In this document: positions 1 to 9,899 of the stretch, piece by piece
How the letters are laid out: every line of letters starts with the position of its first letter
Numbering within the stretch: the first letter of the stretch is position 1
Notes under the pieces: generated by a model
Databases searched by the model: none
What the model was told of the DNA's origin: nothing
The model's input: the letters and a program-made list of their open reading frames with translations, nothing else
Translations under genes and position numbers: made by a program
NCBI RefSeq assembly: GCF_011064825.1
Contig: NZ_CP048751.1
Span: 3,038,001 to 3,102,000 of the forward strand
Reading direction: 5' to 3'
Source: Brevundimonas mediterranea
GTDB taxonomy: Bacteria > Pseudomonadota > Alphaproteobacteria > Caulobacterales > Caulobacteraceae
DNA length: 64,000 bases

Positions 1-1012
1 CCTCCAGGGCCTTGTCCGCCTCGGGCGTGGCGCCGCGCCTGCGGGTTCCCGCCAGCGGCCGGATAGTGACCTGGCCGTCCTTGAGCCGGACCAGGATCTC
101 CGGGCTGGACCCGGCCAGCTGGAAGCCCTCGAAGTTCAGATAGAACAGATAGGGCGACGGGTTCTGGCGACGCAGGGAGCGGTAGAAGGCGAAGGGATCT
201 TCGGTCCAGGGGGCCGAGAAGCGGTGGCTGAGCACGACCTGGAAGATGTCGCCGGCGGCGATATAGTCCTTGGCCCTGGCCACCATCTCGCCGAAGCCGG
301 CCTCGTCCACGGGCGAAGCGAAGGTCGGGGCGGGCGTCGGCTGCGGCGCGGCGCGCACCGGCAGGGGGTCGCGCAGGCCCGTCTCGAACGCGTCCAGCCG
401 GGCGACGGCGGCGTCGAAAGCCTCACGCGGCGCGGCGCCAGCGTCGGGATAGGCGGCCGAGACCAGGATGATCTCCTGCCCGACGGAATCGAAGATGGCG
501 ACCAGGGACGGACGGGTGAGCACGGCGTCCGGCAGATCCAGCGGATCCGGATTGGGCTCGCCCAGCGGCTCGAGCAGGCGCACCATGTCATAGCCGAAGA
601 CGCCGAACAGACCGGCGGCCATCGGCGGGAGGTCCTGCGGCAGGTCGAACTTCGACGCGGCGATCAGGGCGCGCAGGGACTGAAGCGTGGGCAGGGGCTC
701 GGCTATGAACCGCCCCTCGACCACCGCCGGGCCACGCGCCAGTTCCGCCGCGTTCGCCCGGCAACGCCAGACCACGTCCGGGTCCAGCGTCAGGATCGAA
801 TAGCGGCCCTTCACGGCGCCGCCTTCGACGGATTCCAGCAGACAGGCGTAGGGGCGATGGCGACCCAGCTTCAGATAGGCCGAAACCGGCGTCTCAAGGT
901 CGTCGATGACGCGCCGGACCAGCACCTGCGGCCGACCGGCCGAAAGGCCGGCGGCGAAGGCGTCGTAGTCGGCCCCGTTGAAACCCGAGGCGTCTTGGCC
1001 GGCCGTGGTCAT
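1..1012 (-). CDS. trpE: Anthranilate synthase component I (partial, C-terminus beyond window)
   Basis: The reverse strand encodes about 337 residues of the chorismate-using subunit of anthranilate synthase, which makes anthranilate from chorismate and ammonia as the first committed step of tryptophan synthesis in the cytosol. Seen in sequence: an N-terminal TrpE-type region (YLKLGRHRPYACLLESVEGG), then AGDIFQVVLSHRFSAPW, the SPEIL motif, and the chorismate-binding IRPLAGTRRRGATPEADKAL just before the window edge. The remaining catalytic C-terminal part is outside the window. The ATG at 1012 overlaps the stop of the upstream ppiD-like gene (ATGA), so the two are probably co-transcribed. Family assignment is secure. 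Confidence 0.93.
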   Translation of the reverse strand, partial: MTTAGQDASGFNGADYDAFAAGLSAGRPQVLVRRVIDDLETPVSAYLKLGRHRPYACLLESVEGGAVKGRYSILTLDPDVVWRCRANAAELARGPAVVEGRFIAEPLPTLQSLRALIAASKFDLPQDLPPMAAGLFGVFGYDMVRLLEPLGEPNPDPLDLPDAVLTRPSLVAIFDSVGQEIILVSAAYPDAGAAPREAFDAAVARLDAFETGLRDPLPVRAAPQPTPAPTFASPVDEAGFGEMVARAKDYIAAGDIFQVVLSHRFSAPWTEDPFAFYRSLRRQNPSPYLFYLNFEGFQLAGSSPEILVRLKDGQVTIRPLAGTRRRGATPEADKALE

Positions 1013-2916
1013 TGCGCCGGTGCGGCGGGAGCGGTCGGCTCGGCGGACAGGCCCAGGGCCTGACGCGCCAGGGCGACGTCGTTCTTGGCCTTGGAGCGCT
1101 GGGCGCCGGCGGTCATCTCGGTCTGGACCATGGCCTGGACCAGTTCCTGGGTGATGCGCGGACGGGCCTGTTCAGCCAGAGGACCGGCGACGGCCGGATT
1201 GGCGGCGTGGACGCCATCGACGCGGCCAACCAGATAACCGCCTTCACCCGGTTGGGAGAAGACCTGGCCCTTGGCCTGACCGAACAGGCCCTGAAGCACG
1301 CCCTGGCCCAGCGATTCCTGGGTGGCCTGGTCGCGGACCACGCCGGTCCGGACGGTCAGGGGCGCGTTCACCGAACGGGCCACGGCGGCGATGTCCTGGC
1401 CCTGGCGGACGCGGCTCGCCAGCTCTTCAGCCTTGGCGGCGAGACGGCGCGAGATTTCGCGCTGGGTCCACTGGGCGGCCAGGGGCGCGCGGACTTCGGC
1501 CAGGGTCGGCAGGGCCGAGGGACGGATGTCGTTCACACGGACGGCGAAATACTGGCCCTGGCCGGCGTCGATCACGTCGCTTTCACCGCCCTTGGTCAGG
1601 CTCCAGGCCGTCTCGAAGACTTGCGGGGGGGCGTTCAGGGCCTGGCCGTTGGGCAGTTTGCCGTCCTTGGTGAAGGGGGGCAGGTCGATGACGCGGCCGC
1701 CGGCCTCGCGGGCGGCGTCGGCCAGGTTCTTGCCGGCGGTGCGGGCGGCCTCATACTTCTCGACCTTGGCGTAGGTCTGGCCCTTGACGTCCTCGGCGCG
1801 CAGTTCCGCGACGATCTGCTCACGCGAGTTTTCCAGGGTCGCGGGCTGACCGGGCTGGATGGCGGTGACCTTGGCGACGGCGAAGCCGACGCCGGCCTGG
1901 ACCGGGTCTGAGACCTGGTTGACCTGCAGGCCGAACACGGCGGCGGCGGTGGCCGCGTCGCCGACCGCGGCGCGGGGCGTGACGTTGAAACTCGCCGGCT
2001 GGATGCTGTTGGCGCGGCCGACATCGGCGGGCGACTGGCCGGCGCGCAAGGCGGCGGCGATCTTCTGGGCCACGTCGCGGCTGGGCGCGGTCAGGGTCAC
2101 GAAGGTGCGGGTCTCGGGCTTGCCCAGGCTGTCCTTCTTGAACTCGAAACGTTCGCGGATACGCTCATCCGACACGACGGGGGCGGCGCCCGGGTCCGGC
2201 GTGAACAGGACGACGGACACCATGCGGAACTCCGGCGCGCGCAGACGTGCGGCGTTTTCCTGGATGAAGGCGTTCAGCTGGGCGTCGGTCGGGGCGGGGA
2301 TTTCGCCGGCCATGGCGGGCGTGACCTCGAACCAGCGACCGTCGCGGGTCTCGAAGGCGGCGCCGGCCAGCAGGGCGCCGTAGATGCGCGGCGCACGGGC
2401 GCCGGCGAAGATGGCGGCGCCGAAATGCTCCGTCGCATACTGGTCGCGCAGGTCCTGCTCCAGCATGGCGGGGGTCAGGTTCTGTTGCGCCAGGGCGCTC
2501 TCATAGGCCTGCTGATCGAACTGGCCCGTGACCGAGTTGAAGAAGGCGGGGATCTGGCGGATCTGCTTGACGATCAGTTCCTTGCCGGGGCGGATGCCCG
2601 CTTTCCAGGCCCAGTTCAGGAAGCCGAACTGTTCGGTCTGGCTGTCCAGGAAGCGGGTGTGGATGTTTTCCGCGATCAGGTCCTCGTTGGTCACGGGACG
2701 ACCGGCCTGTTGCTGGATGTTTTCGCGCACACGCCCGAAGGCGGCGCTGAACTCGGCCTCGTTCATCGAACGGTCGCCGGCGTCGATCACATGTTTCGGG
2801 CCCAGGTTGGCGAAGACATCCATCCGCGCGCCCACGATCACGAAACTGATGGCGATCAGGACGAGCAGGGCGGCGGCCCACTTGGAGCGCGAGAAGGCGC
2901 GGAAGGCGGTGATCAT
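1009..2916 (-). CDS. PpiD/SurA-type peptidyl-prolyl cis-trans isomerase, membrane anchored
   Basis: A 635-residue periplasmic folding factor anchored in the inner membrane. It opens with a short cytosolic segment and a single transmembrane helix at roughly residues 12-29 (WAAALLVLIAISFVIVGA), followed by a SurA_N-like region and parvulin-type repeats, the PpiD layout. I chose the ATG at 2916. The frame stays open to 3099, but that would add 61 Arg-rich residues ahead of the anchor and run into the divergent tpiA start at 3055. Residues ENIHTRFLDSQTEQFG and the C-terminal QARPRITQELVQAMVQ fit the family. The stop overlaps the trpE start, a neighbour pair I recall from other Caulobacterales. 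Catalytic activity of the parvulin domain is not guaranteed. Confidence 0.88.
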   Translation of the reverse strand: MITAFRAFSRSKWAAALLVLIAISFVIVGARMDVFANLGPKHVIDAGDRSMNEAEFSAAFGRVRENIQQQAGRPVTNEDLIAENIHTRFLDSQTEQFGFLNWAWKAGIRPGKELIVKQIRQIPAFFNSVTGQFDQQAYESALAQQNLTPAMLEQDLRDQYATEHFGAAIFAGARAPRIYGALLAGAAFETRDGRWFEVTPAMAGEIPAPTDAQLNAFIQENAARLRAPEFRMVSVVLFTPDPGAAPVVSDERIRERFEFKKDSLGKPETRTFVTLTAPSRDVAQKIAAALRAGQSPADVGRANSIQPASFNVTPRAAVGDAATAAAVFGLQVNQVSDPVQAGVGFAVAKVTAIQPGQPATLENSREQIVAELRAEDVKGQTYAKVEKYEAARTAGKNLADAAREAGGRVIDLPPFTKDGKLPNGQALNAPPQVFETAWSLTKGGESDVIDAGQGQYFAVRVNDIRPSALPTLAEVRAPLAAQWTQREISRRLAAKAEELASRVRQGQDIAAVARSVNAPLTVRTGVVRDQATQESLGQGVLQGLFGQAKGQVFSQPGEGGYLVGRVDGVHAANPAVAGPLAEQARPRITQELVQAMVQTEMTAGAQRSKAKNDVALARQALGLSAEPTAPAAPAQ

Positions 2917-3054
2917 TCGAAGACCCGTAGACTTGCCGACGTTGGCGTCACCCGGCGTATAGTCGGGCCGGGCGCGCCCCCGCAAGGACGGCGTGATGGC
3001 CAGATTGCGGCGGCCCCTCTTGGCTTGCCGGTTTGAGGCCCCTAGACAGGGGGC

Positions 3055-3804
3055 ATGAAACAATCCGTGAAGTTGATCGTCGGCAACTGGAAAATGCACG
3101 GCGTCTCCGCAGACGTATCCGAGGCCCTGGCTTTGAAGGAAGGCCTGGCGGGGGCGCCGCCCTCATGCCGCATCGCCCTGTGCCCGCCCGCCACCCTGAC
3201 GGATCGGCTGCGCCGCGTCCTGGCGGACAGCGCGGTCGAAGTGGGGGGACAGGATTGCCACGAAAAGGCGTCGGGCGCCTTCACGGGGTCGGTGTCGGCG
3301 GACATGCTGGCGGACGCCGGCGCCACCCTGGTGATTCTGGGCCATTCCGAGCGACGGGCGGCCTTCGGGGAAACAGACGCAGACGTCGCCGCCAAGGTCG
3401 AGGCGGCCATGGCGGCCGGTCTGGAGCCGATCGTCTGCGTCGGCGAGACCCTGGAGCAACATGAAGCGGGCCAGGCGGTCGCCGTCGTCAGCGCCCAGAT
3501 CGCAGGCTCCCTGCCGGACGGTTTGTCCGAGCGTGACTTCGCAGTCGCCTATGAGCCGGTGTGGGCCATCGGCACGGGCCTGACGCCCACTCTGGAACAG
3601 ATCGCGGAGGTTCACGCCGCCATACGGACCGCCATGATCCAGCGCCTGGGCGAGCCCGCCCGCCGCGCGCCCATCCTGTACGGCGGCTCGGTCAAACCTG
3701 ACAATGCGGCCGAGATTCTGGCCGTGCCGGAAGTGGGCGGCGCCCTGGTCGGGGGCGCCTCGCTGAAGGCCGATGATTTCCTGAAGGTCGTCCACGCCGT
3801 CTGA
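3055..3804 (+). CDS. tpiA: Triose-phosphate isomerase
   Basis: A 249-residue cytosolic TIM-barrel enzyme interconverting dihydroxyacetone phosphate and glyceraldehyde 3-phosphate in glycolysis and gluconeogenesis. Seen: substrate-binding N11 and K13 in GNWKMHG, the electrophilic His at about residue 97 in ILGHSERR, the catalytic base Glu at about 167 in AYEPVWAIGTG, and the phosphate-binding YGGSVKPDN near the C-terminus. Length is the usual 250 or so. It starts divergently from the ppiD-like gene with about 140 bases between starts, and is followed by secG on the same strand after 75 bases. Confidence 0.97.
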   Translation: MKQSVKLIVGNWKMHGVSADVSEALALKEGLAGAPPSCRIALCPPATLTDRLRRVLADSAVEVGGQDCHEKASGAFTGSVSADMLADAGATLVILGHSERRAAFGETDADVAAKVEAAMAAGLEPIVCVGETLEQHEAGQAVAVVSAQIAGSLPDGLSERDFAVAYEPVWAIGTGLTPTLEQIAEVHAAIRTAMIQRLGEPARRAPILYGGSVKPDNAAEILAVPEVGGALVGGASLKADDFLKVVHAV

Positions 3805-3879
3805 CGGGCGCTTCCGGTTTGCCCCCCGGCGGCTTCGGTGATAGAGGCCGCCGCTTGATCGGCGCAGCTCCGCGCCCAC

Positions 3880-4326
3880 ATGAATGACGCCATGCTCCAG
3901 ACCATCCTGCTCGTCGCCATCATCCTGGTCGCCGTCTCCCTGACGGGCGTCGTGCTGCTGCAGCGGTCCGAGGGCGGCGCCCTGGGCATGGGCGGCGGTC
4001 CTTCGGGCTTCATGACGGCGCGGGGCGCCGGCAATCTGCTCACCAAGATCACCTGGGTGCTGGCGGCCCTGCTGTTCGGCCTGACCATCATCCTGACGGT
4101 CGTCGGCAATATGGACCGCGCCTCGGTCTCGGTGATCGACGCCGACGCCGTGGGCTCTCTGGCCACGACGCCGCAGACCCAGACGCAACAACCGGCCCAG
4201 CAACAGCAGCCGGCCGCGCCCGCCCAGCCGACCGCGCCGTCGCTGGACGATCTGGAAGCCAGCCTGCCGTCCGCCTCGGCGGCCCGGTCGCCGGCGTCCG
4301 CTCCGGCCCAGCAGCCCGCCCAGTAA
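3880..4326 (+). CDS. secG: Protein-export translocase subunit SecG
   Basis: A 148-residue inner-membrane subunit that assists the SecYEG channel during SecA-driven export. Two transmembrane helices are visible (about residues 6-27 and 54-76), separated by the conserved short loop LLQRSEGGALGMGGG and SGFMTARGAGNLLTK. The C-terminal tail from about residue 80 is rich in Gln, Pro and Ala and looks disordered; such extended tails are common in alphaproteobacterial SecG. An internal ATG four codons in (MLQTILLV) is an alternative start. A strong stem-loop follows the stop at 4352, so transcription probably ends before pyrG. Confidence 0.93.
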   Translation: MNDAMLQTILLVAIILVAVSLTGVVLLQRSEGGALGMGGGPSGFMTARGAGNLLTKITWVLAALLFGLTIILTVVGNMDRASVSVIDADAVGSLATTPQTQTQQPAQQQQPAAPAQPTAPSLDDLEASLPSASAARSPASAPAQQPAQ

Positions 4327-4351
4327 CGGGCAGGCGACCGACCCGACTTCC

Positions 4352-4383
4352 GAAAGCGCGCCGCAGGGCGCGCTTTCTTCTTT
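4352..4383 (+). terminator. Rho-independent terminator after secG
   Basis: A perfect 11-base stem (GAAAGCGCGCC paired with GGCGCGCTTTC, loop GCAG) lies 26 bases after the secG stop and is followed by the T-rich run TTCTTTTG. Geometry is typical of intrinsic termination and separates secG from pyrG. Confidence 0.8.
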
Positions 4384-4386
4384 TGA

Positions 4387-6102
<1,716 letters not shown>

Positions 6103-6218
6103 TCAAGGCCTGGGATCAAACCGTGTTCACGGACCTGCGATTACTATGGGTCCGCCTTTTGCAGTAAACTGTCCTGAACGGATCGAATTGGCACGACCTG
6201 ACGGGACACGAACGATCG

Positions 6219-6380
6219 ATGATCGGCGAGTTGCTCTATCATCTGCACCGGCATTTTCGCCTGCTGCTGATCGCAGGGGGGCTCGTGATCGCCGTGTCTG
6301 CAGTCGCGCTCGGCTACGAGGCCGTGCGGCACATGGGGACGCCGTCGTCGGCCCGCCCGGCCGAAACCGGACGGGCCTGA
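6219..6380 (+). CDS. Small single-pass membrane protein (hypothetical)
   Basis: A 53-residue frame starting MIGELLYHLHRHFRLLLIAG contains one hydrophobic helix (about residues 15-33) with positively charged residues before it, then a short polar tail. It lies in the gap between pyrG and the convergent His-rich membrane protein gene. No known family is recognised. The ribosome binding site is weak (a GGGA about 15 bases upstream), so expression is uncertain. A GC-rich imperfect hairpin (GGCCCG-CCGG with CCGG-CGGGCC) covers its last codons and could act as a transcription end. Confidence 0.4.
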   Translation: MIGELLYHLHRHFRLLLIAGGLVIAVSAVALGYEAVRHMGTPSSARPAETGRA

Positions 6381-6384
6381 GCCG

Positions 6385-7722
6385 TCAGTCGATCTTCAGG
6401 CGCATGAAGATCATTCCGCCGTCCGGATCGCCGCCGTAGATCGGCTCCAGCGCGTCCGGCACGCGGTTCACCGCATAGAGGGCGCCGAGGCCGAAGCGGA
6501 CGCGGGAGGCGATCCGCCAGTCGCGGACGGCGCCCAGCGAGGCCTTGCCGACGGTGTAGAGCGGGCCGTGGCCGCCATGGTCGCCGGGGACCAGTTCGTC
6601 CGTCTCGATCCGTTCAGCGCGGGCGAAGACGGTCCAGCGGTCGTTCGGATGGACGGCGGATTCCAGCAGCCAGCCGTCTTTCGACTCGTCGTGACTGTTG
6701 GTCTTGCGCCCCCAGGCCAGGGTCGAGGACCACCAGCCGGCTTCGCCCAGTCGCCGGGTGTGGATGGCGCTGGCTGACCATTTGGTCTCGTCCTCGTCTG
6801 GCTCCAGCTGTTCCGGGGCCGAGACGTCGGCGTAGGAGGCCTGGAAGGACCAGTCGGCCGTCGGATTCCACGAGCCCCGCACCGACCAGCTGTCCAGTTT
6901 GGGCGAGTCTATGCCCCAGCGTTCCTCGTCGGGTTCACGCCCCTTGAAGGCCGAGGTCTCGATCTTGAAGCGGTCGTGGGCCCAGCCCAGGGTGGTGACG
7001 CCGAAGACGATATGGGTCGAGTCCAGCCAGTGGTGGGTGATGGGCGCCTCTGGACTGTCCATCGCGCTCATCCGGTGCATGAAGGCGGGCGGGCCGAAGG
7101 CCGGCTCGCCGGGCAGGCCGATGTAGCCGTAGAGGCTGTCCTTTTCCGACAGGCGCTTCGAATAGCTGGCCGACAGCTCCATGAAGAAGTCGTGCGGGTG
7201 CTGGCGGTCGACCAGGGGATCGACGCCGTTCGCCGTTTCGCCGGCCGCCAGCAGCAGCGGGTAGCCGGACTTGCCCATCAGGGGGTCGGGGCTGAGCATG
7301 GCGCGCAGGTTCAGGGTCGAGCCTTCATCGAAGTCACGACGCGCCGTGGTCATCAGCATGCCCGAGACGAAGGTCTTGTCGCCGCCGCGGGGGCCGGACT
7401 GGGTGTCGTAGGTCAGGTTCAGCAGGGCGTGGGTCATCACCGTCCAGTCGCCCCGGACGGTGTGGATGCCGGCGTGTTCGCCGGAGTCGGGCTGCCAGCT
7501 GGTGCCCGAGGCGTCCCGGCTCATGGGCCAGGGGCCGTAGGGGCTGGTCATGGCGTGTGCCGGGGCGTGTGAGGCGGCCGGCATGTCGGCCATGTCGTGG
7601 CCGGCGTGAGGATCGGCGGCCGGTGCGGCCGAGTGGTGGGAATGGTCCTGCGCCGTCGCCACCTGAGCGAGGGCGAGCAGGGAGACGCCGGCGAGGGCGC
7701 CGACGAGGGTATGGGGAGCCAT
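6385..7722 (-). CDS. His-rich outer-membrane beta-barrel-like protein, probably metal related
   Basis: A 445-residue exported protein. The signal peptide (MAPHTLVGALAGVSLLALAQ, cleaved near VATAQ) is followed by a His/Asp/Met-rich segment (DHSHHSAAPAADPHAGHDMA and MPAASHAPAHAM, about residues 26-58) typical of copper- or other metal-binding regions. The rest is a series of alternating amphipathic strands rich in W, Y and G (SWSVRGSWNPTADWSFQASY, MIFMRLKID at the end), as in an outer-membrane barrel ending in alternating residues. Similar proteins occur near copper-resistance genes, but I infer that role only from composition. AGGAGG sits about 6 bases before the ATG. A small Cys-rich protein gene lies just upstream on the same strand. 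Confidence 0.7.
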   Translation of the reverse strand: MAPHTLVGALAGVSLLALAQVATAQDHSHHSAAPAADPHAGHDMADMPAASHAPAHAMTSPYGPWPMSRDASGTSWQPDSGEHAGIHTVRGDWTVMTHALLNLTYDTQSGPRGGDKTFVSGMLMTTARRDFDEGSTLNLRAMLSPDPLMGKSGYPLLLAAGETANGVDPLVDRQHPHDFFMELSASYSKRLSEKDSLYGYIGLPGEPAFGPPAFMHRMSAMDSPEAPITHHWLDSTHIVFGVTTLGWAHDRFKIETSAFKGREPDEERWGIDSPKLDSWSVRGSWNPTADWSFQASYADVSAPEQLEPDEDETKWSASAIHTRRLGEAGWWSSTLAWGRKTNSHDESKDGWLLESAVHPNDRWTVFARAERIETDELVPGDHGGHGPLYTVGKASLGAVRDWRIASRVRFGLGALYAVNRVPDALEPIYGGDPDGGMIFMRLKID

Positions 7723-7773
7723 GATGGCCTCCTGGAATGATCGTGACTGAAGGCGCCGCGAACGGCGCAGGGC

Positions 7774-8127
7774 TCAGGCGATCAGGAGGCGGGGCGGGCC
7801 GGGTTCGGGCGAGAGCAAAAGTCCGGCCGGGACATCGAACAGGGGGGCGGTGAGGCGGGCCGGGGCGACGGTCGGGCCGGGACGGGAAACGGGCTCCAGC
7901 GCCGGCGCCGTGACGCAAGCGGCGCAGCAGGCCATGGCCTTCATCGCCTTGTTCTGGTGAGCGGGCGTCTGGTCCGGCGCGGCGTGACGGGCGTCGGGGC
8001 GGGCCTCGGCGCTCGTTTCGTGGCAGGGCGCCTCGGCCATGGCCGGTCCTGCCGAGACGCCGAGGGCGCCCAGGGTCAGCACCGCCAGGGCGCCGATCAG
8101 CAGCAGAAGGGACGAGACGATCTTCAC
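7774..8127 (-). CDS. Small exported Cys/His-containing protein (hypothetical, possible metal binding)
   Basis: A 117-residue protein with a GTG start (MKIVSSLLLLIGALAVLTLG...), a clear signal peptide to about residue 31 (SAGPAMAEA), and then potential metal ligands: PCHETS, three further His residues and the CCAAC cluster after NKAMKAMA. The C-terminal third is Pro/Leu rich. No named family is recognised; composition recalls small periplasmic proteins of copper loci. It is about 50 bases upstream of the His-rich barrel gene on the same strand and probably co-transcribed with it. Function is inferred only. Confidence 0.6.
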   Translation of the reverse strand: MKIVSSLLLLIGALAVLTLGALGVSAGPAMAEAPCHETSAEARPDARHAAPDQTPAHQNKAMKAMACCAACVTAPALEPVSRPGPTVAPARLTAPLFDVPAGLLLSPEPGPPRLLIA

Positions 8128-8166
8128 CGCGTCAGGATAGGGGCGGGCGCGGAGCGCGGCAATGGA

Positions 8167-8736
8167 TCATCGCGCCGGCTTCTTGTCGACCAGCGGCAGG
8201 CCCGGGGCGTCCGGCGGCGTCTGCCCGCCGGCGCCCAGTTCGCGCTGCATGAAGACGACGTCGCGCCAGTCGTCATGTTTCCAGCCGGCCGCCTTGAAGA
8301 CCCCGGCGTCGGCGAAGCCGCGTGCGCGGTGCAGGGCGATGGAGCCGGCGTTGTCGGAATCGCCGATCACGGCGACCATCTGGCGCAGGCCCAGGGCTTC
8401 GCAAGCGACGATCAAGGCGTCCAGCAGGGCGCCGGCGACGCCGCGGCCGCGGGCCTCGGGGGCGACATAGATCGAGTCCTCGACCATGTAGCGATAGGCC
8501 TGGCGGGTGCGGAACGGGCCGGCGTAGGCGTAGCCGACCACGGCGCCGTCGATCTCGGCGACCAGCCGGGGCAGGCCCAGGGCCTGGACGGCGGCGAAGC
8601 GGGCCGTCATCTCGATCTCGTCCGGCGGCTCCAGCTCGAAGGTGCCGCGTCCGTTGGCGACGCTTTCGGCATAGATGGCGGTGATCGCCGCCATGTCGGC
8701 CGGGGTCGCCTCGCGGATCTGGACCTCAGACCGCAT
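8167..8736 (-). CDS. GNAT family N-acetyltransferase (phosphinothricin acetyltransferase-like)
   Basis: A 189-residue cytosolic acetyl-CoA-dependent N-acetyltransferase. It begins MRSEVQIREATPADMAAITA, has VANGRGTFELEPP as in the Pat/Bar subgroup, the acetyl-CoA pyrophosphate loop VAPEARGRGVAGALLDAL, and NAGSIALHRARGFADAG. The true substrate is unknown; many members act on amino acids or amino-acid-like compounds. I chose the ATG at 8736 because it overlaps the hemB stop (TGATG), giving translational coupling. The frame stays open 18 codons further upstream, but that part would lie in hemB. Confidence 0.88.
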   Translation of the reverse strand: MRSEVQIREATPADMAAITAIYAESVANGRGTFELEPPDEIEMTARFAAVQALGLPRLVAEIDGAVVGYAYAGPFRTRQAYRYMVEDSIYVAPEARGRGVAGALLDALIVACEALGLRQMVAVIGDSDNAGSIALHRARGFADAGVFKAAGWKHDDWRDVVFMQRELGAGGQTPPDAPGLPLVDKKPAR

Positions 8737-9734
8737 CAGCCCAGCAGCCGCGCGGCCTGGGGCGCGAAATAGGTCAGGACGCCCGCGCAACCGGCCCGCT
8801 TGAACCCGTGCAGGGTCTCCAGAACGGCGCGGTCGTGATCGAGCCAGCCGTTGGCGATGGAGGCCTGCATCATCGCGTACTCGCCCGACACCTGATAGGC
8901 GAAGGTCGGGACGCGGAAGGTCTCGGACACGCGGCGGACGATGTCGAGATAGGGCATGCCCGGCTTGACCATGACCGCGTCGGCGCCTTCCGACAGGTCC
9001 ATGGCGACCTCCTTCAGGGCCTCGTCCGAGTTGGCGTAGTCCATCTGATAGGTCTTCTTGTCGCCCCTCAACGCAGTCGAGGAGCCTACGGCGTCGCGGT
9101 AAGGGCCGTAGAAGGCCGAGGCGAACTTGGCCGCATAGGACAGGATCAGGGTGTCGTGGAAGCCGTTGGCCTCCAGCGCCTCGCGCACCGCCTGGATGCG
9201 GCCGTCCATCATGTCCGACGGGGCGACCACGTCGGCGCCGGCGTGGGCGTGGATGAAGGCCTGTTCGGCTAGCCGATCCAGCGAGGCGTCGTTGACGATC
9301 CGGTCGCCTTCCAGCACCCCGTCGTGGCCGTGGTCGGTGTAGCAGTCCAAAGCGACGTCGGTCATGACGCCGATCTCCGGCGCGGCGTCCTTGATGGCCT
9401 TGATACAGTCGGGGATCAGGCCGTCGGGATCGGTGGCGCCCGTGCCGACCGCGTCCTTGATCGCGCCGTCCACATTGGGGAACAGGGCCAGCATCGGAAT
9501 GCCCAGGTCGCGCGCTTCGACCGCCGCTGCGGCGGCCGCCTTGGGCGACAGGCGGAAGACGCCTGGCATGGAGGCGACCGGCACGCGGTCCTCGGCGCCG
9601 TCGTGGACGATAAGGGGCCAGATCAGGTCGGCGGGGGTCAGGACGGTCTCGGCGACCAGACGACGCACCCAGGGGCTGGCGCGCAGACGCCGGGGACGGG
9701 CGAGCGGGAAGGGGGCGGGTTGGTAGGGAAGCAT
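8736..9734 (-). CDS. hemB: Delta-aminolevulinic acid dehydratase (porphobilinogen synthase)
   Basis: A 332-residue cytosolic enzyme condensing two 5-aminolevulinate molecules to porphobilinogen in heme synthesis. The Schiff-base lysines are K203 (YAAKFASAFYG) and K257 (MVKPGMPYLD). The metal site reads DVALDCYTDHGHDG, which fits the DxALDxYxxxGxDG pattern of magnesium/potassium-type enzymes rather than the Cys-rich zinc type. The start at 9734 (MLPYQPAPFPLARPRRLR) matches the usual N-terminus; the frame stays open for another kilobase upstream, but that stretch has no hemB similarity and overlaps the opposite-strand methyltransferase gene. It is coupled to the downstream acetyltransferase. 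Confidence 0.96.
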   Translation of the reverse strand: MLPYQPAPFPLARPRRLRASPWVRRLVAETVLTPADLIWPLIVHDGAEDRVPVASMPGVFRLSPKAAAAAAVEARDLGIPMLALFPNVDGAIKDAVGTGATDPDGLIPDCIKAIKDAAPEIGVMTDVALDCYTDHGHDGVLEGDRIVNDASLDRLAEQAFIHAHAGADVVAPSDMMDGRIQAVREALEANGFHDTLILSYAAKFASAFYGPYRDAVGSSTALRGDKKTYQMDYANSDEALKEVAMDLSEGADAVMVKPGMPYLDIVRRVSETFRVPTFAYQVSGEYAMMQASIANGWLDHDRAVLETLHGFKRAGCAGVLTYFAPQAARLLG

Positions 9735-9899
9735 GGACGGATGACCTTGAAAACCTGGCGACGGACTAGCGCCGCCGGGGCGGAGGCGCAAATCGCGTGA
9801 TGCGTCAGATCGTTTCGCGCGTGATACCGGCTTGCGCGGAGCGACGAAATGCGAGCCTATCGCAACGAAATCAGGCGCGACGAAATCAGGGAGACGGCG

